From Actinobacteria bacterium UBA2279 (GTDB taxonomy: Bacteria; Actinomycetota; Coriobacteriia; Anaerosomatales; Anaerosomataceae), in NCBI GenBank assembly GCA_002347365.1, contig DDWT01000031.1, forward strand, positions 1-64,000: a stretch of DNA of 64,000 nucleotides. Reading direction: 5' to 3'. Positions 50,847-59,218 of the stretch are shown here, one piece after another. The translations under genes and the position numbers were made by a program. Every line of letters starts with the position of its first letter. Within the stretch, counting starts at the first letter, position 1. The notes below the pieces were generated by a model, which was given only the letters and a program-made list of their open reading frames with translations, did not search any database and was not told where the DNA came from.

Positions 50847-52322
50847 ATGGAAGTAGTCGACATCAGGCCCGTGCTCGCGCCAACCCTCTCGCTCGTCTGC
50901 GCCGGATTGATCTTCCTCACCGGCAAACGAGCCTTCTGGCGTCGCTTCTGGAGCCTCGGCGCAGCTGTTGCAAAGCTGGGTGTCGTCATGTCGATGCTGC
51001 CCGGCACGATCAACGGGACCGTCTACGTCTTCAAGCTGATGGACTTCACGCCCGGCATCGGACTGGGCTTTCGTGTCGACGCTCTGGGCATGTTCTTCGC
51101 GGTGGTGTCGTCTACCCTGTGGATCTTCACCACCATCTACGCGATCGGATATATGGAGCCCGAACACTCGAAGGTGCGCTTCTTCGGCTTTTTCGCGTTA
51201 TGTGTCTCCACCACCGTCGGCATAGCGTTCGCCGAGAACCTCCTCACGCTGTTCTTGTTCTACGAGAGTCTCACGATCGTCACCTATCCTCTCGTCATCC
51301 ATGAAGAGACGCCGGAGGCATTCAAAGCAGGCCGTAAGTACCTGACGTACACGCTGATCGGCGGCGCATTCGTCCTGATCGGCACGGTCCTCACATACCA
51401 GACTGCCGGAACGCTGACACTAAGCAAGCCGGGCATCCTTTCGCTCGCCAACGGCACGCAGGTTCTGACCGTGCTGTTCGTGACGCTCATCGCCGGGTTC
51501 GGCGTGAAAGCTGCGATCATGCCACTGCACGGATGGCTGCCGAGCGCGATGGTAGCGCCAACGCCTGTGAGCGCGCTGCTGCATGCAGTCGCTGTCGTGA
51601 AGGCCGGTGCCTTCGGCATCCTGCGAGTCATCTACAACGTCTTCGGCGTCGAACTCCTCCGGCAGATGAATCTGACAACGTGGCTGGCTTGGCTTGCCGC
51701 ATTCACGATCCTGGCGGGCTCGTTCATCGCGCTGTTCCAGGACAACTTCAAGCGAAGATTGGCGTATTCGACCATAAGCCAGCTGTCATATATCGTGCTC
51801 GGCGCGGCACTGCTGACTCCATTTGCCGCAACGGCGGCCATAGCTCACATCGCCAACCAGGCGTTCGCCAAGATCACGATGTTCTTCTGTGCCGGCGCGA
51901 TTCAGCGCAAGACAGGAAAGACTTCGATTCACGAGCTTGCGGGCATCGGCTACCGTATGCCGTTCACCATGGGTGCGTTCACCGTGGCCGCACTCAGCTT
52001 CGTCGGCGTGCCCCTTTTCGCGGGCTTCGTGACCAAATGGTACCTGTCTTTGGGTGCTCTTGAGGCAGGTGACTGGTGGTTCGTCATCGTGATGATCGCG
52101 AGCGCGCTGCTGAACGCGGCGTACTTCCTGCCGATCGTCTACCTGGCGTTCTTCAAGGCGCCACCGGGTACCGAGCTGCACATCGACGAGGCACGACCCA
52201 CGCTGCTGATACCCATCATCGTCTGTGCGCTGTACGTCATCATGCTCGGCACGACAGCCGAAGTGCCCGGTATGCCTTTCTCGCTGGCGAGAGCCGCGGT
52301 CCGATTCGTTTTCGGCATGTAG
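50847..52322 (+). CDS. Large ion-translocating subunit 2 (MrpD/NuoL/M type)
   Basis: CGGAGG lies just before the ATG at 50847. The 491-residue protein is a second Proton_antipo_M subunit with about fourteen helices. Its Glu lies in LFYESLTIVTYPLV, its Lys in KAAIMPLHGWLPSAMVAPTP, the next Lys in AVAVVKAGAFGIL, and a Lys in HIANQAFAKITMFFCAGAI. The sequence PSAMVAPTP in place of PDAHxxAPSP is closer to NuoL than the subunit before it. Subunits 2 and 3 resemble each other most (HEETPEA, VIYNVFGV), which suggests an internal duplication. Confidence 0.92.
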   Translation: MEVVDIRPVLAPTLSLVCAGLIFLTGKRAFWRRFWSLGAAVAKLGVVMSMLPGTINGTVYVFKLMDFTPGIGLGFRVDALGMFFAVVSSTLWIFTTIYAIGYMEPEHSKVRFFGFFALCVSTTVGIAFAENLLTLFLFYESLTIVTYPLVIHEETPEAFKAGRKYLTYTLIGGAFVLIGTVLTYQTAGTLTLSKPGILSLANGTQVLTVLFVTLIAGFGVKAAIMPLHGWLPSAMVAPTPVSALLHAVAVVKAGAFGILRVIYNVFGVELLRQMNLTTWLAWLAAFTILAGSFIALFQDNFKRRLAYSTISQLSYIVLGAALLTPFAATAAIAHIANQAFAKITMFFCAGAIQRKTGKTSIHELAGIGYRMPFTMGAFTVAALSFVGVPLFAGFVTKWYLSLGALEAGDWWFVIVMIASALLNAAYFLPIVYLAFFKAPPGTELHIDEARPTLLIPIIVCALYVIMLGTTAEVPGMPFSLARAAVRFVFGM

Positions 52323-52335
52323 GGAGTGGAAGCTC

Positions 52336-53835
52336 ATGGAGAGTCAGCTTACCGCCTCGATCCTGCCACCAGCGGCGTTTCTGCTGCCCATCCTGGGCGC
52401 GATCGTCATCGTGCCGGTGACACGCCTGTCCGAACGCGCACGCGCCGTCGGCTTGACGCTCGTGTGTCTCGCCACCGTCGCTGTGGCGATCGGCTTCGTA
52501 CCCGGGGTACTCAACGGACACATCTATGAGACATATCTGCTGCGACTCACTCCGCGCATCTGGATGTACCTGCGAGTCGATGCGATGGGAGCGCTGTTCG
52601 GACTCACCGCCTCGGTACTATGGCTCCTTGCGCTCATCTACTCGACGGGGTATATGGCCGATGAGCATCGTAAGAGCCGCTACTACGCATTCTTCATGCT
52701 GTGCCTCGGCTGGACGATGGGTGTAGCGTACTCCGGCAACCTGCTGACATTCCTCGTATTTTACGAGCTCTTCTCCATCCTCACATACCCTCTCATCGTC
52801 CACGAAGAGACACCCGAGGCTATCGCTGCAGGCACCAAGTACATCATCTACATCCTTATCGGTGGCTCGCTGGTGCTGCTCGCGATTGTCTTCACATTCT
52901 TCCTCGCGGGCGACCAGACGCTGTCCGCACAAGGCCTGCTCACCATGGATATGGGGAAGGGCAAGCTGCTCACCATCTTCTGGTGCTTCCTCGCGGGCTT
53001 CGGAGTCAAGGCAGCCCTCGTCCCATTGCACGGCTGGGTGCCGGACGCGCACCCTGCCGCACCGGCACCATTCTCCACGGTGCTCTCCGGCGTGATGGTC
53101 GCCGCCGGCTCGTTCGGCATCATGCGTGTCGTCTATAACGTGTTCGGCGTCAGCCTTCTCGGTGAACTCGGTGTCATGCGCTACGTCCAGTACATCGCGG
53201 CATTCACCGTGATCTTCGCCGCAATACTCGCCGTCAACCAGGACAACCTGAAGCGGCGACTTGCATATTCGACGATCAGCCAGATGGGATACGTTGCACT
53301 CGGGGTATCACTGCTCGGAGAACAGGTGGCTGTAGGCGCGCTCGTGCACATCACGAACCACGCGTTCATGAAGGGCACGCTCTTCCTGTGCGCCGGCCTG
53401 CTCATCAAGCGCGCCGGTATCCATAAGGTCAGCGAGATGCGGGGCATCGCCAAACGCATGCCGGTGACGATGGCCGCATTCTCCATAGCGGCGCTCTCCA
53501 TGATCGGCACCCCGCCACTCTCGGGTTTCGTCAGCAAGTGGTACCTCGGCCTCGGCATGCTGGAGGTCGACCAACCGATCTACCTCGCGGTGCTACTTGG
53601 TGGCGCTCTGCTCGCAGCAATCTACCTGCTGCCTGTCGTCTACGCCGCCTACTTCAAAGAGCCGCTGCCGGCCAGTGAACCCGAGACTGCGGAGCACGGC
53701 CTTGAGGCCCCGCTTTCGATGCTGGGTCCGGCGGTCGCTGCAGCCGTACTCACCATCGTGCTCGGGCTGTTGGCTTCTGCACCCGGCATGCCGCTGTCAC
53801 TGGCACGACTCGCGGCCGAGATCGCATTCCACTAG
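52336..53835 (+). CDS. Large ion-translocating subunit 3 (NuoL/M type, one lysine missing)
   Basis: GGGAG lies ahead of the ATG at 52336, which removes a long unsupported extension that overlaps the gene before. The 499-residue protein is a third Proton_antipo_M subunit, with Glu in FYELFSILTYPLIVHEETPEA, Lys in KAALVPLHGWVPDAHPAAPA and Lys in HITNHAFMKGTLFLCAG. The lysine seen in subunits 1, 2 and 4 (VKxG) is Ala here (GVMVAAGSFGIM), so its ion path may differ. NuoL enzymes also lack Lys at this point, so this need not mean loss of function. Confidence 0.92.
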   Translation: MESQLTASILPPAAFLLPILGAIVIVPVTRLSERARAVGLTLVCLATVAVAIGFVPGVLNGHIYETYLLRLTPRIWMYLRVDAMGALFGLTASVLWLLALIYSTGYMADEHRKSRYYAFFMLCLGWTMGVAYSGNLLTFLVFYELFSILTYPLIVHEETPEAIAAGTKYIIYILIGGSLVLLAIVFTFFLAGDQTLSAQGLLTMDMGKGKLLTIFWCFLAGFGVKAALVPLHGWVPDAHPAAPAPFSTVLSGVMVAAGSFGIMRVVYNVFGVSLLGELGVMRYVQYIAAFTVIFAAILAVNQDNLKRRLAYSTISQMGYVALGVSLLGEQVAVGALVHITNHAFMKGTLFLCAGLLIKRAGIHKVSEMRGIAKRMPVTMAAFSIAALSMIGTPPLSGFVSKWYLGLGMLEVDQPIYLAVLLGGALLAAIYLLPVVYAAYFKEPLPASEPETAEHGLEAPLSMLGPAVAAAVLTIVLGLLASAPGMPLSLARLAAEIAFH

Positions 53836-53844
53836 GGGGAAGTG

Positions 53845-56493
53845 ATGGAGGGTTCTGAACACATCACACAGAACGCGCTACCGGCACTGATCGTGTTGCT
53901 GCCGTTGTTCGCGGCGCTGCTGGTGCGGCCGTTGGGGAAGCGGAGCGAGGGTATCCGCAACGTCTACGTGACGGTCGTGACAGGTGTGACGCTGCTCATG
54001 ACCGCCGGACTCATTCCCCTGATCGCCGAGCACCATAAGATCACGTACTCGATCCCCGCGATCATCGGCGAACTCAGCTTCACCGTGGATTCGTTCAGCA
54101 TGCTGTTCGCGCTCTTCTCGGCGTTCGTCTGGTTCTGCTCCACGCTGTACTCACTCGACTACCTCAAGCACGAGAAGAAGCGCGACCGCTACCACGTCAC
54201 GAACCTGGTTGTGCTGGCGGCGATGTTGGGCGTCGTGCTCGCAGGCGACCTCATCACGCTGTATCTCAGCTTTGAGGCGCTCGGACTGGTCGCATACCTG
54301 TTCGTCGTACACACCGAGACCGACGAGGCCAAGAAGGCCTCGATCAAGTACTTCTGGATGACGGTGCTGGGGGGTTTTGCTCTGATCGGGGGCATCTTCA
54401 TCACCTACGCGCTGGGTGGTACCGGCGCGATCGGGCCGATCCCCGTGGAGCATGGCGCTACAGCCTTGCGCTGGACCGCGTTCGTGCTTCTGACGCTGGG
54501 CTTCGGTGTGAAGGCGGGCATGTTGCCCGTCCACGTGTGGCTCCCCGACGCTCACCCGGTCGCGCCGTCCCCGGCGAGTGCACTGCTCTCCGGCGTGATG
54601 ATCAAGGCAGGGGCGTACGGGATCTTCCGCACAGTCACCGCACTGTTCCGGCCTGAGCTGGCCGAGGAGATCGCCGAGGAACTGTGGCACTTCACGGGAC
54701 AGATCGGACTGGTGGTCCTCTGGATCGGCGTGGCCACGATGTTCATCGGTGTCGTCCTCGCCCTCGGGCAGCACAACGCGAAGCGGATGCTTGCGTACCA
54801 CAGCGTCAGCCAGATGGGGTTCATCCTCGCCGGGATAGGCGCGGCGGGCTACCTGGGCGCGCACGGCGCGCTCGGCTACGCCGGAGGTCTGTACCACATC
54901 GTCAACCACGCACTGTTCAAAGGGTGTCTGTTCCTCGGCGTCGGCGCAGTCTTCTTCCGCACGGGCTCGCTGGACATGTACAAACTCGGCGGGCTGTGGA
55001 AGAAGATGCCGCTGACGTTCCTGTTCACACTCATCGCCGCGTGCGGCATCACCGGTGTGCCGCTCTTCAACGGCTTCGTCAGCAAGTGCCTGATCCACCA
55101 CGCGATGGTCGAGGCCTGGGAGTTGCACGAACTCGTATCACTCGGCATCGCCGAGAAGATATTCATCGTCACTTGCGGTGGCACGGCATGCTCGTTCATC
55201 AAGCTGATCGGGCTGGTGTTCCTCGGCAAGCCCAAGGTCGAATACGGGCCTGAAGTGAAGGATGCCCCGCCCCGGATGCTCATCGCAATGGGCCTGCTCG
55301 CAACCGCCATCGTCACCCTCGGTGTCCGTCCTCAGCTCGTACTTGAGGGCGTTGTCGCGCCCGGCCTGCATACGTGGGGTCTGCACTCCCAACTCATAGA
55401 GCACTACCTCGAGGTCTCCTTCATGAGCTGGGCTGACATCCAGTCCGTCATCATTGCGTTCGCGATCGGCTTCGCGGTGTTCTTCGTCGGCATGAAGTTC
55501 GGGCTGTTCCACATGCATGCGCCGAAGTGGTTCGGCGTGGACTTCTGGTATCGCAAAGCGGCCATTGGTTTTGTGGCGCTCTGTCGCTGGATCGATGACT
55601 GGTACGAGATGTATCGCAGGATGGTCTCGCGAGTCCTGCGCTGGACGCATCTGCACTACCGCGCGGAGTGGTCCCGCCTGGAGCGCGACTGGAGACGCAT
55701 CATCATCACCGTGACGACGGGCGCGCCCGGACCACGCAACCAGCACTTCGTTCAACGTTCCTACGTCGTATTGGAGCGAGAACGCCAGGCGACCGTCCGA
55801 TATGCGGTCACGATGGCGGTCGACTGGCTGCGCGAACACCCGCGTGCGACCGATGATGCGTACTGCCGGGAAATGATCGACGCCGTCCGCGACATAGCCA
55901 CCTACATGGCAACCAGGCTGTTCAAAGAGCGTCTCGGAATCATCTCCGACCTCATTCGCGACGACGCCGCCGATGCTGTGCGCGATACGTTCGAGCGTGT
56001 CGTGCGTTCGCTTTCAGCCTATCGCGAGGCGGTCGGTCAGACAGCGCTGGTCCTTGCCGAGAAGCGCATGAGCGGCGAGAACGTACTTCGCGACATCTCG
56101 GCAGCAATGAACCGCATCCTGTCCGAGGAGCGGTTCGACCAGCGCCTCCGCGACTCGGCGCCCTATGTGATCGTGCCCTCCGGTCGTCTCCTGCAGACCG
56201 GACAGAGTGCTCTGGCACGGGTGCCGTCCGCAACACAACTCTCGACATACCGGGTCGAGGGACTCAGTCGCCTGGAGCGCGCCGGCATGTGGATCTCAGA
56301 CATGGCACGTCTGATCGTCGAGAGCGCGACGCAAGAACGCGTCACCTGGATGATGGAGAACCGGTCCAGCACGGAAAGCGTGCTGCACACCCGTCGACAG
56401 ATACAACGCTATGCTCGCGACATGAGCTTCAACATCGCAATAGTACTCATCATCATGCTGACATTCCTGGCTTCTCTCTCCGGAAACCTGTAG
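53845..56493 (+). CDS. Large ion-translocating subunit 4 (NuoL/MrpA type) with long helical C-terminal extension
   Basis: The ATG at 53845 has GGGGG five bases before it; a GTG at 53842 is possible. The 882-residue protein has a Proton_antipo domain of about fourteen helices up to residue 550. It contains Glu in LYLSFEALGLVAYLF, Lys in KAGMLPVHVWLPDAHPVAPS and Lys in VMIKAGAYGIF. From about 552 to 858 it continues as a charged, mostly helical part (RRMVSRVLRWTHLHYRAEW, RDTFERVVRSLSAYREAV) and ends in one more helix (NIAIVLIIMLTFLASLSG). Neither normal MrpA nor NuoL has this extension, and its role is unknown. Confidence 0.9.
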   Translation: MEGSEHITQNALPALIVLLPLFAALLVRPLGKRSEGIRNVYVTVVTGVTLLMTAGLIPLIAEHHKITYSIPAIIGELSFTVDSFSMLFALFSAFVWFCSTLYSLDYLKHEKKRDRYHVTNLVVLAAMLGVVLAGDLITLYLSFEALGLVAYLFVVHTETDEAKKASIKYFWMTVLGGFALIGGIFITYALGGTGAIGPIPVEHGATALRWTAFVLLTLGFGVKAGMLPVHVWLPDAHPVAPSPASALLSGVMIKAGAYGIFRTVTALFRPELAEEIAEELWHFTGQIGLVVLWIGVATMFIGVVLALGQHNAKRMLAYHSVSQMGFILAGIGAAGYLGAHGALGYAGGLYHIVNHALFKGCLFLGVGAVFFRTGSLDMYKLGGLWKKMPLTFLFTLIAACGITGVPLFNGFVSKCLIHHAMVEAWELHELVSLGIAEKIFIVTCGGTACSFIKLIGLVFLGKPKVEYGPEVKDAPPRMLIAMGLLATAIVTLGVRPQLVLEGVVAPGLHTWGLHSQLIEHYLEVSFMSWADIQSVIIAFAIGFAVFFVGMKFGLFHMHAPKWFGVDFWYRKAAIGFVALCRWIDDWYEMYRRMVSRVLRWTHLHYRAEWSRLERDWRRIIITVTTGAPGPRNQHFVQRSYVVLERERQATVRYAVTMAVDWLREHPRATDDAYCREMIDAVRDIATYMATRLFKERLGIISDLIRDDAADAVRDTFERVVRSLSAYREAVGQTALVLAEKRMSGENVLRDISAAMNRILSEERFDQRLRDSAPYVIVPSGRLLQTGQSALARVPSATQLSTYRVEGLSRLERAGMWISDMARLIVESATQERVTWMMENRSSTESVLHTRRQIQRYARDMSFNIAIVLIIMLTFLASLSGNL

Positions 56494-56497
56494 TCCA

Positions 56498-56536
56498 CGG
56501 GACACACGGCGGGCCCGACCCTCGCCGTGTGTCCCG
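56498..56536 (+). terminator. Perfect 14-base-pair hairpin after the antiporter operon
   Basis: CGGGACACACGGCG (56498-56511) pairs without mismatch with CGCCGTGTGTCCCG (56523-56536) around an eleven-base loop, five bases after the stop. There is no T-run, so it may be a processing or pausing site rather than an efficient intrinsic terminator. Confidence 0.6.
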
Positions 56537-56559
56537 CGCGAATTGGCAAGAAATCCCAC

Positions 56560-56587
56560 TTTGATGACCACAGCATTGGAGTATAGT
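56560..56587 (+). promoter_or_regulatory. Candidate promoter for the PfkB/CBS/exchanger genes
   Basis: TTTGAT (56560-56565) and TATAGT (56582-56587) are spaced by 16 bases. Transcription would begin near 56594, leaving a leader of about 40 bases to the GTG at 56633. Confidence 0.45.
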
Positions 56588-56632
56588 GAATCGCACACGT
56601 GTCATATTCCGCCCAAACCTGGGGGTGTTGTT

Positions 56633-57559
56633 GTGATACTGACGGTCACTCTGAACCCGTCAGTCGATAAGGTCTTCGAGGTCCCCGGCTTCTTGCCCGG
56701 TGCTGGCAATCGCATCGAAGGCACCTTCACCCAACCGGGCGGCAAAGGCGTCAATATCGCCTTCATGCTGCGGGCTCTCGGTCACGACATCACGGCGATG
56801 GGTTTCGCGGGCGATGGTCCCGGACGATTCATCCAGAACTCGTTGCGAGATGCCGGAATCACGACGGCCTTCACGCTGCTCGCCGGCAAGACGCGCACCA
56901 ACTACGCACTCATCGACCCGGATGCGGGCACGCTCACCATGCTCCGCTCTCCCGGCCCGGAGGTGAACCCGACCGATATCGCTGCACTTAGGTCGGCCTT
57001 CGAACGCATGCTGGGCCTTGCAGACATGGTTGTCATCGCGGGTAGTCTTCCCCCCGGTCTCGAGCCGACGTTCTGTGCCGAGCTTGTGCGACTCGCGACA
57101 GCACGCGGCGTCCGGGTCGCGGTGAACGTCCGCGAAGAGGTGCTCACTGCGGCGCTCCCCGCCCGACCGTTTCTGGCCGAGCCGGACCTGCGCGATGTGA
57201 CGACGTACGGTGAGTACGATCTCTCGCATCATGAAGGGCGACTCGCGCTCGCACGTCACATCGCCGAAAGCGCCGAGATCGCAGTGGTGAATGCCGAGCA
57301 GGAAGTCCTGGTCGTGTCTGGGAACGACTCCGTGCTGGTGCGAATCCCGGCGTGTGGGCTTCTCGGCCGCATCCGTCTCGACGACGCGCTTATCGCGGGC
57401 GTGCTTGATGCAACGACCAGCGGCGATTCCCTTGAGAAGATCGCTCGAGAGGGCGTGGCAGCCGCGCTTGCAGGCGCCGCCGCCCCCAACGGTCAGTTCG
57501 CATCACGCGAGGAGATCCGATCCTGTCTGGACCGCGTGGAGGTGATCACGGATGCCTGA
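56633..57559 (+). CDS. PfkB-family sugar kinase homologue with altered active site
   Basis: GGGGG lies seven bases before the GTG at 56633; the longer frame crosses the promoter. The 308 residues fit the 1-phosphofructokinase/tagatose-6-phosphate kinase branch: TVTLNPSVDKVF at the start, QPGGKGVNIAFMLRALG for sugar binding and VVIAGSLPPG. However, the anion-hole GAGD near the C-terminus is replaced by RLDD (GRIRLDDALIAGV), and the usual DTSG strand reads NVREEVL. Kinase activity is therefore doubtful; it may be a sugar-phosphate sensor. It overlaps the CBS gene by eight bases. Confidence 0.82.
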   Translation: MILTVTLNPSVDKVFEVPGFLPGAGNRIEGTFTQPGGKGVNIAFMLRALGHDITAMGFAGDGPGRFIQNSLRDAGITTAFTLLAGKTRTNYALIDPDAGTLTMLRSPGPEVNPTDIAALRSAFERMLGLADMVVIAGSLPPGLEPTFCAELVRLATARGVRVAVNVREEVLTAALPARPFLAEPDLRDVTTYGEYDLSHHEGRLALARHIAESAEIAVVNAEQEVLVVSGNDSVLVRIPACGLLGRIRLDDALIAGVLDATTSGDSLEKIAREGVAAALAGAAAPNGQFASREEIRSCLDRVEVITDA

Positions 57560-58004
57560 TCGCAAGGTCTCCGACATCATGACTCGAGACCTGACCGCAC
57601 TCACCCGCGAGACCAGCCTCCAGCAGGCCGCGCGGCTGTTCAGTCTCATGCGAATCTCGGGACTGCCGGTCGTCGATGACCAGCAGCGCGTCGTGGGCTT
57701 CCTCTCGGAAGCGGACATCATCGAGGCCATATCCCCACGCAGCCGCGACCGCTCCGGGATATTCGTGGCGGACTTCGGCGAGATCGCTCGCAAGATGCGC
57801 AGGGCCGGCGATGCCGCTGTCCGCGACTACATGACCGAGCACCCCATCACGGTGAACGAGTCCCAAGACGTGGGCAGCGTTTCAGAGATCATGCTGTCCG
57901 AGAGTGTGAAGATACTGCCCGTCGTTCGCGAGGGCGTGCTGATAGGAACCGTCAACCGCGCTGACGTCTGTAGCGCACTTATGGAAGATCACTGGGAGTC
58001 CTGA
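57552..58004 (+). CDS. CBS-pair protein
   Basis: A perfect GGAGGTGAT (57538-57546) precedes the ATG at 57552, inside the end of the PfkB gene. The 150 residues are two CBS motifs (about 1-65 and 80-150): VSDIMTRDLTALTRETSLQQ and VRDYMTEHPITVNESQDVGS. Such pairs bind AMP, ATP or cyclic nucleotides and control transporters or enzymes. It has no other domain. Its place between the kinase-like gene and a Na+/H+ exchanger suggests that it senses energy state for one or both (inference). Confidence 0.9.
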   Translation: MPDRKVSDIMTRDLTALTRETSLQQAARLFSLMRISGLPVVDDQQRVVGFLSEADIIEAISPRSRDRSGIFVADFGEIARKMRRAGDAAVRDYMTEHPITVNESQDVGSVSEIMLSESVKILPVVREGVLIGTVNRADVCSALMEDHWES

Positions 58005-58009
58005 CATCC

Positions 58010-59218
58010 GTGGAGTTCGGCGCATTTCTCACCGTTGGCATGATGATAGTCCTCGGCTTCGTCGGGGCGCGACTGAGCGATAAGATCCGCATACCGTGGG
58101 TGGTCGGCTACATCCTTGTGGGCGTCGTGCTCGGGCAATCGGGTGTCGGCCTGCTTGGTCCGGATCTGATCGAGGCCCTCAACGTCATATCGCTGTTCGC
58201 TCTCGCGCTTATCGGCTTCACCATCGGCGGTGAGCTCCAGATCCGCGACCTGCGCGAGCTGGGCAGGAGTATCACCATCATCACCCTCTTCGAGGCGGGC
58301 TCGGCCTTCCTGCTGGTGGCCGGCACCATGTATCTTGTGACTCACAGCCTGCCGATCTCGCTCGTGTTCGGCGCTCTCGCGTCGGCGACGGCCCCGGCCG
58401 CTACGGTCGACGTGCTGTGGCAGTATCGGTCACGAGGTCCACTCACTACCACCCTTTTCGGCGTTGTCGGCCTCGATGACGCAGCGGCGTTGATCATCTA
58501 TGCGTTCGCCTCCTCGGCCACCAAAGCGCTGCTCGGCGCTGGAGGCTTTGAGTGGAGATCGGCGCTCTCCGGCCCACTGCTCGAGATAGGCGGCGCCCTG
58601 CTGATGGGTGCGATCGGCGGCTGGTTGCTGCACCTGGCGATGCGGTGGGTCCGCGAGAAAGGCCAACGGCTGATCATCCTCGTAGGCATGATCATGCTAA
58701 TGGCAGGTCTGGCGGATCACTTCGGCGTCTCGCTCATTCTCACCAACATGGCCATGGGCTTCACGCTTGTGAACATCACCCGCGACAACCGGGTCGCGTT
58801 CGAACTCGTCGGGGCTTTCAACCCGCCCGTGATGGTGCTGTTCTTCGTACTGGTGGGCGCACGCGTCAACCTCTCGCTGCTGCCCAGCATCGGCCTGATC
58901 GGAGTCACCTACCTGTTCATGCGGGTCATAGGAAAGACAGCGGGCGCCTGGACGGGTGCACGTCTATCCAAGGCACCCGAGGTGGTCCAGAAGTACCTCG
59001 GCCTTGGCCTGCTCTCACAGGCCGGCGTGGCCATCGGCCTCGCCATCGACGCATCACATACGTTCGCAGCGTACGGGAGCGTGGGTGCCGAGATCGGGAC
59101 GCTGGCCATCAACGTCATTGCGGCGACGACCTTCGTCTACCAGGTCATCGGCCCCGCTATGACCAAGGTGGCCATCTTCAAGGCGAACGAAGTCGCCGAA
59201 GAGTTCCGGACCGGCTAG
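58010..59218 (+). CDS. CPA2-type Na+(K+)/H+ exchanger
   Basis: The GTG at 58010 lies five bases after the CBS stop. The 402-residue membrane protein has about twelve helices of the Na_H_Exchanger family. Typical parts are LSDKIRIPWVVGYILVGVVLG near the start, the paired acidic residues in GVVGLDDAAALI, and LGLGLLSQAGVAIGLAI late in the protein. It has no TrkA-N or other nucleotide-binding tail, which the CBS protein may replace. It exchanges a monovalent cation for protons at the cytoplasmic membrane. Its last four bases overlap the ADP-ribosylglycohydrolase gene. Confidence 0.9.
   Translation: MEFGAFLTVGMMIVLGFVGARLSDKIRIPWVVGYILVGVVLGQSGVGLLGPDLIEALNVISLFALALIGFTIGGELQIRDLRELGRSITIITLFEAGSAFLLVAGTMYLVTHSLPISLVFGALASATAPAATVDVLWQYRSRGPLTTTLFGVVGLDDAAALIIYAFASSATKALLGAGGFEWRSALSGPLLEIGGALLMGAIGGWLLHLAMRWVREKGQRLIILVGMIMLMAGLADHFGVSLILTNMAMGFTLVNITRDNRVAFELVGAFNPPVMVLFFVLVGARVNLSLLPSIGLIGVTYLFMRVIGKTAGAWTGARLSKAPEVVQKYLGLGLLSQAGVAIGLAIDASHTFAAYGSVGAEIGTLAINVIAATTFVYQVIGPAMTKVAIFKANEVAEEFRTG

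Noticed and set aside
54151..55128. 325-codon open frame on the minus strand
   Set aside because: It is antisense to the fourth large antiporter subunit and has shadow-like His/Glu/Gln-rich composition.
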